A DNA stretch of 64,000 nucleotides from contig NZ_CP017248.1 in NCBI RefSeq assembly GCF_001735805.1, positions 7,316,001 to 7,380,000 of the forward strand. Direction: 5' to 3'. Below are positions 59,537-64,000 of the stretch, piece by piece. Positions within the stretch are counted from its first letter, which is position 1. Each line of letters starts with the position of its first letter. Origin of the DNA: Streptomyces fodineus (GTDB lineage Bacteria > Actinomycetota > Actinomycetes > Streptomycetales > Streptomycetaceae). Made by a program: the position numbers and the translations under genes. Under the pieces are notes generated by a model. That model saw only the letters and a program-made list of their open reading frames with translations. It was not told where the DNA came from and made no database searches.

Positions 59537-59587
59537 AGCGGCGCCCGGCACGTGAGACGCGGTTCGCCCTGACCACCCCGCCCACGT

Positions 59588-59593
59588 TAGGTT
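59588..59593 (+). promoter_or_regulatory. -10 box of dapD, leaderless
   Basis: TAGGTT followed by 7 nt and the ATG at 59601. TTCGCC at 59563 could be the -35 (19-nt spacing). No Shine-Dalgarno is seen. Confidence 0.45.
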
Positions 59594-59600
59594 TTCTTCC

Positions 59601-60587
59601 ATGACCGACTCTGCTTCCCGCACCACCGGCGCCGTCGCCGCCGGCCTCGCCACCCTCGCCTCCGACGGCACCGTTCTCGACACCTGGTTCCCGGCCCCCG
59701 AGCTGGTCGGGGCGCCGGGCCCGGCCGGCACCGAGCGGCTGACCGCCGAGCAGGCGGCGGAGCTGCTGGGCGGCGGCGCGACCGCGGCGATCGGCCCGGA
59801 CGCCCGCCGGGGCGTCGAGGTGGTCGCGGTCCGTACGGTCATCGCCTCGCTGGACGAGAAGCCGATCGACGCCCACGACGTCTACCTGCGCCTGCACCTG
59901 CTCTCGCACCGCCTGGTCAAGCCGCACGGCCAGAGCCTGGAGGGCATCTTCGGCCACCTCGCCAACGTCGCCTGGACCTCGCTCGGCCCGGTCGCCGTCG
60001 ACGACATCGAGAAGGTGCGCCTCAACGCCCGCGCCGAGGGCCTGCACCTCCAGGTCACCTCGATCGACAAGTTCCCGCGCATGACGGACTACGTCGCACC
60101 GAAGGGCGTGCGCATCGCCGACGCCGACCGGGTCCGCCTCGGCGCGCACCTCGCCGAGGGCACCACCGTCATGCACGAGGGCTTCGTCAACTTCAACGCC
60201 GGCACGCTCGGCACGTCGATGGTCGAGGGCCGGATCTCCGCGGGCGTCGTGGTCGGCAACGGCTCCGACATCGGCGGCGGCGCCTCCACCATGGGCACCC
60301 TGTCCGGCGGCGGCAACGTGATCATCTCCATCGGCGAGCGCTGCCTGATCGGCGCCGAGGCGGGCGTCGGCATCGCGCTCGGCGACGAGTGCGTGATCGA
60401 GGCGGGCCTGTACATCACCGCGGGCACCCGGGTCACCATGCCCGACGGCCAGATCGTCAAGGCCCGCGACCTCAACGGCGCCTCCAACATCCTCTTCCGC
60501 CGCAACTCGGTCACCGGCGTCGTCGAGGCCCGCCCGAACAACGCGGTCTGGGGCGGCCTGAACGACATCCTGCACAGCCACAACTGA
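59601..60587 (+). CDS. dapD: 2,3,4,5-tetrahydropyridine-2,6-dicarboxylate N-succinyltransferase
   Basis: 328 residues, the actinobacterial DapD type. N-terminal alpha/beta domain, then a left-handed beta-helix of hexapeptide repeats (GVRIADADRVRLGAHLAEGTTVMHEGFVNFNAGTLGTSMVEGRISAGVVVGNGSDIGGGASTMGTLSGGG) with the catalytic Glu in MVEGRIS. It adds succinyl from succinyl-CoA to tetrahydrodipicolinate in lysine/DAP synthesis. A second lysine gene, dapA, lies 1.5 kb away at 62042 on the other strand. Confidence 0.96.
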   Translation: MTDSASRTTGAVAAGLATLASDGTVLDTWFPAPELVGAPGPAGTERLTAEQAAELLGGGATAAIGPDARRGVEVVAVRTVIASLDEKPIDAHDVYLRLHLLSHRLVKPHGQSLEGIFGHLANVAWTSLGPVAVDDIEKVRLNARAEGLHLQVTSIDKFPRMTDYVAPKGVRIADADRVRLGAHLAEGTTVMHEGFVNFNAGTLGTSMVEGRISAGVVVGNGSDIGGGASTMGTLSGGGNVIISIGERCLIGAEAGVGIALGDECVIEAGLYITAGTRVTMPDGQIVKARDLNGASNILFRRNSVTGVVEARPNNAVWGGLNDILHSHN

Positions 60588-60595
60588 CATCCCGC

Positions 60596-60886
60596 TCAGG
60601 CCCGTTGCCGCCGCCGGACCCTGCGGATACGACGGCGGCGGCGGACCTTGCGGACCAGCCAGGTGCCGGCGCCGCCCGCGAGCGCGCCGAAGACCGCGCA
60701 GCCGGTGGTGGCCGCTCCGGCGCCCTGGAAGGCGAAGGCCGCCACGCCGGCGTACAGGGCGGTGGCGACGAGGAAGAACAGGCCCGCGAGAACGCAGCAG
60801 GCGAGGTCGTCGCGGCGGTCCAGCCGGTCGAGCCGTTCCAGTTCGGACTCGATCTGCGCGGGGGTCAGGGATTCGATGCGGTTCAT
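60596..60886 (-). CDS. Small membrane protein of unknown function
   Basis: 96 residues from ATG 60886. A cytoplasmic start with a short acidic/basic helix (TPAQIESELERLDRLDRRDDLA) leads to two membrane helices (CCVLAGLFFLVATALYAGVAAFAF and TGCAVFGALAGGAGTWLV) and an extremely basic tail (RKVRRRRRIRRVRRRQRA), which would lie on the inner side. No family recognised. No clear ribosome site before the ATG. Convergent with dapD, 8 bp apart. Confidence 0.65.
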   Translation of the reverse strand: MNRIESLTPAQIESELERLDRLDRRDDLACCVLAGLFFLVATALYAGVAAFAFQGAGAATTGCAVFGALAGGAGTWLVRKVRRRRRIRRVRRRQRA

Positions 60887-60961
60887 ACGGCAGGGGACTC
60901 GGATTCCGGCGCGCGTCTTGCACCTGGCCGCCACGTGCCGCCGCCCTCTGCCGCGGAACAG

Positions 60962-61001
60962 GGCGCAGCCCCGGCTGCTTTCACTCAGCCGGGGCTGCGC
61001 C
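60962..61001 (-). terminator. Strong hairpin after the 55-codon gene
   Basis: Perfect 16-bp arms (60962-60977 and 60986-61001) and an 8-nt loop. On the minus strand it ends the gene at 61034. Confidence 0.85.
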
Positions 61002-61033
61002 GATGCGGTGTTCCAGATGTTTCCCGGAGGGGG

Positions 61034-61201
61034 TCAGCGACGGGTGTTCGCGGCCATTTCCCCCTCAGCGATGGCCGCGATCATCCGGGCGTGACGTTCC
61101 CAGTCGATGGGCTGGGGCGCCTCGTCGGCGAGGCGCCGGTCGCTCTCCTCCAGGAAGGCGAACGCCTTCTCCTGGGGCGAGGAGCGAGTGTCGGTCTTCA
61201 T
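61034..61201 (-). CDS. Small protein (55 residues) of unknown function
   Basis: From ATG 61201 with TAGGAG eight bases before; a frame from 61267 has no ribosome site. Acidic and helical: SPQEKAFAFLEESDRRLADEAPQPIDWERHARMIAAIAEGEMAANTRR. No membrane segment, no Cys. It follows the sigma-like gene at 61317 by 115 bp in the same direction and ends at a strong hairpin, so it could be made with or under the control of that regulator. An anti-sigma role is possible but not supported by a motif. Confidence 0.65.
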   Translation of the reverse strand: MKTDTRSSPQEKAFAFLEESDRRLADEAPQPIDWERHARMIAAIAEGEMAANTRR

Positions 61202-61316
61202 GCAATCTCCTAGGCGGGAACAGGAAGGATCCGGGCTCTCCGGACTCCCCCCGGAGCCACGGGACACGTGCGGTGGACATGAACTCCGTGACTCCTAGGC
61301 GAACCGGACGGCCCTC

Positions 61317-61871
61317 CTAAACCGCGATCTTCGATGCCTTGCGCATCGCGCGGTTGAGGTCCCGGGAGACGGTCGCCGCGGAGACGCCCAGGCTCCTGGC
61401 GATCTCCACGCCGGTGAGCTGTCCGACGTGGGTCATCTCCCAGACCGCGTACTGCCTGGGGTGGGCGATGGCCGCCTGCACGGCTCGCAGCAGCTCGAAG
61501 AAGGCGATGCCCGCGGCCGGATCGCCCTCGTGCGGCGCCCGGAACAGCGGGCGGCCCTCGGGGAGTTCACCGGCCGCCACCTCGGGAGCGAGCCTTCTGA
61601 ACTCCGAGATCATCTTGTTCTTGGCGACGACGAAGGCCCAGGCGATCATCGGCTCACGGAAGCCCTCGTCACGCTTGATGTGGTGGTACAGGGCGATGTC
61701 CACGTGCTGCAGGATGTCCTGCCGGAGATCGTGGTCGCGGACCATGCGGGCGACGGCGTGGTCGATGCGCGGATGCACCTCCTTCAGCGCCTCGGTGAAC
61801 CTGGCCAGCACCTTGGGGTGGACGGCCTGCGTCGGGGGATCGACCCCGTCCCCTTCGTACTTGGTGATCAC
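61317..61871 (-). CDS. Sigma-70-like (ECF-type) regulatory protein
   Basis: 184 residues from GTG 61871 after GAAAGGA; the long frame beyond it includes the repeat tract and is not protein-like. Region 2-like helices (HPRIDHAVARMVRDHDLRQDILQHVDIALYHHI ... MIAWAFVVAKNKMISEFRRLA) and a region 4-like HTH (ARQYAVWEMTHVGQLTGVEIARSLGVSAATVSRDLNRAMRKA), with the GVSAATVSRDLNRA recognition helix. It fits a small ECF-like sigma or a sigma-related transcription factor. The promoter would lie in or near the 7-bp repeat tract. No partner anti-sigma is recognisable. Confidence 0.75.
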   Translation of the reverse strand: MITKYEGDGVDPPTQAVHPKVLARFTEALKEVHPRIDHAVARMVRDHDLRQDILQHVDIALYHHIKRDEGFREPMIAWAFVVAKNKMISEFRRLAPEVAAGELPEGRPLFRAPHEGDPAAGIAFFELLRAVQAAIAHPRQYAVWEMTHVGQLTGVEIARSLGVSAATVSRDLNRAMRKASKIAV

Positions 61872-61964
61872 CGGCGTCCTTTCGGAAGGAGTGCGAACAT
61901 TTACCCCTTGGGACGCACTCGGAGAGGCGGTCTTGCGACGCCGGAGGTGATCTGCGTCACGTCT

Positions 61965-62024
61965 CCGGGAGCCGGGAGCCGGGAGCCGGGAGCCGGGAGC
62001 CGGGAGCCGGGAGCCGGGAGCCGG
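61965..62024. repeat. Eight-copy 7-bp tandem repeat (CCGGGAG)
   Basis: Eight perfect copies from 61965 to 62020, then a partial CCGG. It lies between the dapA stop (18 bp away) and the sigma-like gene start (94 bp away). Perfect heptamers point to recent slippage, and copy number may vary between strains. Confidence 0.9.
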
Positions 62025-62041
62025 CCATCGCCGGCCGTTGA

Positions 62042-62944
62042 TCAGGCCGCCACGAGCTGCTCGTACCGTGCCAGCAGCGCGTCGGTCGCCTCGCGGCCGG
62101 CGGGCAGCAGTGGGGCGCGTACCGGGCCCGCGGGCAGGCCCAGGCGGGTGAGCAGGGCCTTGGCGGTGACCGTGCCGGGCAGGCCCGCGCCCATCATCGC
62201 CTCGGTCAACGGCGTTGCCCGCAGCTGGAGTTCGGTCGCCCGGCCGGTCTCGCCCGCGTCGAAGGCGTCGAGGATCGCGGCGATCCGCCCGGGGGCGGCG
62301 TTCGCGACCGTGCTCACACAGCCCGCCGCGCCGACCGCGTACAGCGCCAGCACATGCTCGTCGCAGCCCGCGTAGTACGCCAGGTCCGTGTGCGCGAGCA
62401 CCTTCTGGGTGCCGAGGAAATCGTAGGAGCAGTCCTTGACGGCCACGATCCGCGGGTGCGCGGCGAGGCGGATGATCGTCTCCGGCTCGATCCGGGTGCC
62501 GGTGCGGCCCGGGATGTCGTAGAGCATCACGGGCAGCCCGCTCGCGTCGGCGACCGCGCGGAAGTGCGCCTCCACCGCCTCCTGCGGCGGCCTGCTGTAG
62601 TACGGCGTCACCACCAGCACCCCGTCGGCGCCCGCCTTCTGCGCCGCGCGGGCCAGCTCCACGGTGTGCCGGGTGTCGGCGGTGCCCACGCCCGCGACCA
62701 GGGGCACCCGGTCGCCGACCGCCTCCCGGACGGCCGCGATCAGCTCCGCCTTCTCCGCGCCCGTGGTGGTGGGCGCCTCGCCCGTGGTGCTGCTGAGCAC
62801 CAGGCCGTCGCAGCCCTCGGCCACCAGCCACGCGGCCAGCTTCCGGGCCCCGTCCAGGTCGAGGGCGCCCTCCTCGGTGAACGGCGTGATCATCGCGCAG
62901 AGAGTGCGGCCGAAGGGGCGGGCGGAGGTGCGTGTCGTCGTCAT
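62042..62944 (-). CDS. dapA: 4-hydroxy-tetrahydrodipicolinate synthase
   Basis: 300 residues. TIM-barrel lyase: GLVLSSTTGEAPTTTGAEKAELIAAV (the TTGE motif), VVTPYYSRPPQEAVEAHF, the YDIPGRTGTRI Tyr/Arg, and the Schiff-base Lys in RIVAVKDCSYDF. It joins pyruvate and aspartate semialdehyde, first committed step to DAP/lysine. Actinobacteria often have several dapA-like genes, so another aldolase role cannot be excluded. Not in an operon with dapD. AT-rich sequence upstream (62965-63015) probably holds its promoter. Confidence 0.88.
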   Translation of the reverse strand: MTTTRTSARPFGRTLCAMITPFTEEGALDLDGARKLAAWLVAEGCDGLVLSSTTGEAPTTTGAEKAELIAAVREAVGDRVPLVAGVGTADTRHTVELARAAQKAGADGVLVVTPYYSRPPQEAVEAHFRAVADASGLPVMLYDIPGRTGTRIEPETIIRLAAHPRIVAVKDCSYDFLGTQKVLAHTDLAYYAGCDEHVLALYAVGAAGCVSTVANAAPGRIAAILDAFDAGETGRATELQLRATPLTEAMMGAGLPGTVTAKALLTRLGLPAGPVRAPLLPAGREATDALLARYEQLVAA

Positions 62945-63111
62945 ACGAGTAGTCTCGGCACCGTCAAGGTTAAGCTCTACTTAATTCTGCTACGATATAT
63001 TGATAAGCATTACTGATGGGTAAGGGTGGCGGCCGAAGGTCCTGTGTCCAACTCGGCCCTTCATGGGTCACTATGGCCGGAGGGTCACCGACGTCCGTCA
63101 TGGGAGGCGCC
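62945..63111. promoter_or_regulatory. AT-rich divergent promoter region
   Basis: 167 bp with unusual low-GC tract at 62966-63013 (TTAAGCTCTACTTAATTC, then CGATATATTGATAAGCATTA). It can supply promoters for dapA to the left and the 63112-63947 pair to the right. An inverted repeat TTAAG-CTCTA-CTTAA is at 62971-62985. Confidence 0.45.
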
Positions 63112-63255
63112 ATGAAGCTCGGCAAGGCACTGGCCACCGGAGTCGCCGAGGAGCGGCCGCTCGTCCACGAAGAGCAGACCCCGCTTCCCGAGGAGACCGC
63201 AGCCCGCAGCGAACCGGCCGAGCCGGCCCGCGAAGAGGTCCAGGCCGCCCGATGA
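63112..63255 (+). CDS. Small acidic protein (47 residues), unknown
   Basis: From ATG 63112 with GGGAGG four bases before. Sequence starts MKLGKALATGVAEE and continues Glu/Pro/Ala-rich (PLPEETAARSEPAEPAREEVQ). Low-complexity, no Cys, no signal. The stop overlaps the next start (ATGA), so it is coupled with the Cys-rich protein. No known family. Real translation is likely from the ribosome site and the coupling, function unknown. Confidence 0.6.
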   Translation: MKLGKALATGVAEERPLVHEEQTPLPEETAARSEPAEPAREEVQAAR

Positions 63256-63947
63256 GACTGCGGCTCCCGGCCGAACGCCCGGCGGAGCCGCCGACCGGAT
63301 ACAAGATCGCCCACCCGGTGCTGTCCCAGGACGGCACCCGGGCCTGCTTCACCGGCGTGTCGCTCGGCGGCGCGCTGCCGTACGCCGTGCTCGACGACGC
63401 CTCCTGCGTCTACGGCCGCCGGCACCGCGCGCCCGCGCGGCTGTGCGACTGCGGCTTCCACTGCGTCCACGACCGCGCGGCCGCCGAGGCCATGCTGTGC
63501 ACGGCCGAGCACCGGACGGCACTCCTGCTGGAGGTCTGCGTGCTCGGCGCCTACATCCGTTTCGAGCGTGGCTTCCGCTATGCCCGGCAGCGGGTGCGCA
63601 CGGCCACCGTCGGCCCGTGCGACTGTGGCACCACCGCCGTCGCGCTGGCCGACGCCGGCTGGGGCAGGCCCGGCTGGCGGGCCCTCGCCCCCGTCTGCCC
63701 CGGCTGCGTGCGCGGCCGTACGTCCGTCTCGCTCGCCGGCTTCGCCCGGCTGGCCGGACAGGGGCTGCGGATGGTGGCGCGGGGCGGCGGTACGGGGAGC
63801 CCGTCCACCGGGTCGGCGGTCGGCACGGAGCCGGGCGTACCCGAACTCGTCGCGGAAGCCGCACTGTTGCAGGCGCGCCTGGACTGGTTCCAGAGCCAAC
63901 TCGCGCGCCTCGGTGAACGCGGTACCGGGGGCGCGGGTCAGGACTGA
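63252..63947 (+). CDS. Cys-rich conserved hypothetical protein
   Basis: 231 residues from ATG 63252. Central part holds paired Cys that could bind a metal: LCDCGFHCVHD near residue 65, CDCGTT near 120 and CPGCVRG near 150. The C-terminal 50 residues form a helix (LVAEAALLQARLDWFQSQLARLGERG), probably coiled coil. No signal or membrane segment. It resembles no enzyme I can name; a zinc-dependent regulatory or scaffold role is possible. Coupled to the 47-codon gene upstream. Confidence 0.7.
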   Translation: MRLRLPAERPAEPPTGYKIAHPVLSQDGTRACFTGVSLGGALPYAVLDDASCVYGRRHRAPARLCDCGFHCVHDRAAAEAMLCTAEHRTALLLEVCVLGAYIRFERGFRYARQRVRTATVGPCDCGTTAVALADAGWGRPGWRALAPVCPGCVRGRTSVSLAGFARLAGQGLRMVARGGGTGSPSTGSAVGTEPGVPELVAEAALLQARLDWFQSQLARLGERGTGGAGQD

Positions 63948-64000
63948 CGGTCTGATGGTCTTCGTCCCGGGTACCCGGATGTGTACGGAGAGGAGGCGGT

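Noticed and set aside
61965..62024. Possible CRISPR array
   Set aside because: Units are only 7 bp with no spacers, and no cas genes are present.

Overview
This window is a high-GC chromosomal segment from an actinobacterium, almost certainly a Streptomyces. The evidence is strong G/C third-position bias, frequent GTG and TTG starts, 1-4 nt gene overlaps (ATGA/GTGA), whiA, an RbpA-family protein, OpcA, mycothiol-type enzymes, and a carbohydrate ABC importer without its own ATPase. From memory, the gene order (uvrA ... uvrC-rapZ-yvcK-whiA ... gap-pgk-tpiA-secG ... pgl-opcA-zwf-tal-tkt-ctaB ... suf ... dapD ... dapA) follows the conserved Streptomyces core.

Layout. 0-9.9 kb: metallo-hydrolase, DinB/MDMPI-type protein, uvrA, a LacI regulator coupled to a PfkB sugar kinase, a Tat/lipobox Rieske protein, a repeat-rich spacer and an XRE regulator. 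9.9-15.2 kb: overlapping operon uvrC-rapZ-yvcK-whiA. 15.3-26.6 kb: large secreted M14 carboxypeptidase, then glycolysis (gap, pgk, tpiA), secG, an RbpA-family protein, an MFS exporter, pgi and a membrane protein. 26.7-38.4 kb is accessory: a PadR-controlled FtsX/MacB-type ABC exporter (minus strand), a complete IS630-family element, and a carbohydrate uptake/hydrolysis cluster (two binding proteins, a GH13 alpha-glucosidase, two permeases). 38.5-45.1 kb: pentose phosphate operon on the minus strand (tkt-tal-zwf-opcA-pgl). 45.4-51.8 kb: heme O/A synthesis (ctaB, ctaA), an amidohydrolase, an ABC-2 exporter pair and an AAC(3)-type acetyltransferase. 52-58.5 kb: sufR-B-D-Rieske-C-S-U-T. 58.6-64 kb: SMR efflux/TetR pair, dapD, small genes, a sigma-like regulator, dapA and a two-gene unit of unknown function.

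How it works together. Nucleotide excision repair (uvrA, uvrC) and an MFS exporter share a motif matching the RecA-independent (PafBC-type) DNA-damage promoter. The central carbon genes (gap/pgk/tpi, pgi, the whole pentose phosphate pathway) sit with carbon-flux regulators (RapZ/YvcK) and sugar uptake. Heme A synthesis and Fe-S assembly supply respiratory cofactors. Most notable features: the PafBC-type motifs, a 31-codon mini-ORF created by a duplicated gene end that preserves translational coupling between an ABC ATPase and its permease, an IS630 transposase with a duplicated N-terminal HTH module, a MalF-like permease with a beta-sandwich insert, repeated operator-like palindromes at the sugar cluster, and several operators overlapping leaderless starts. 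No tRNA, rRNA, CRISPR array or prophage was seen.
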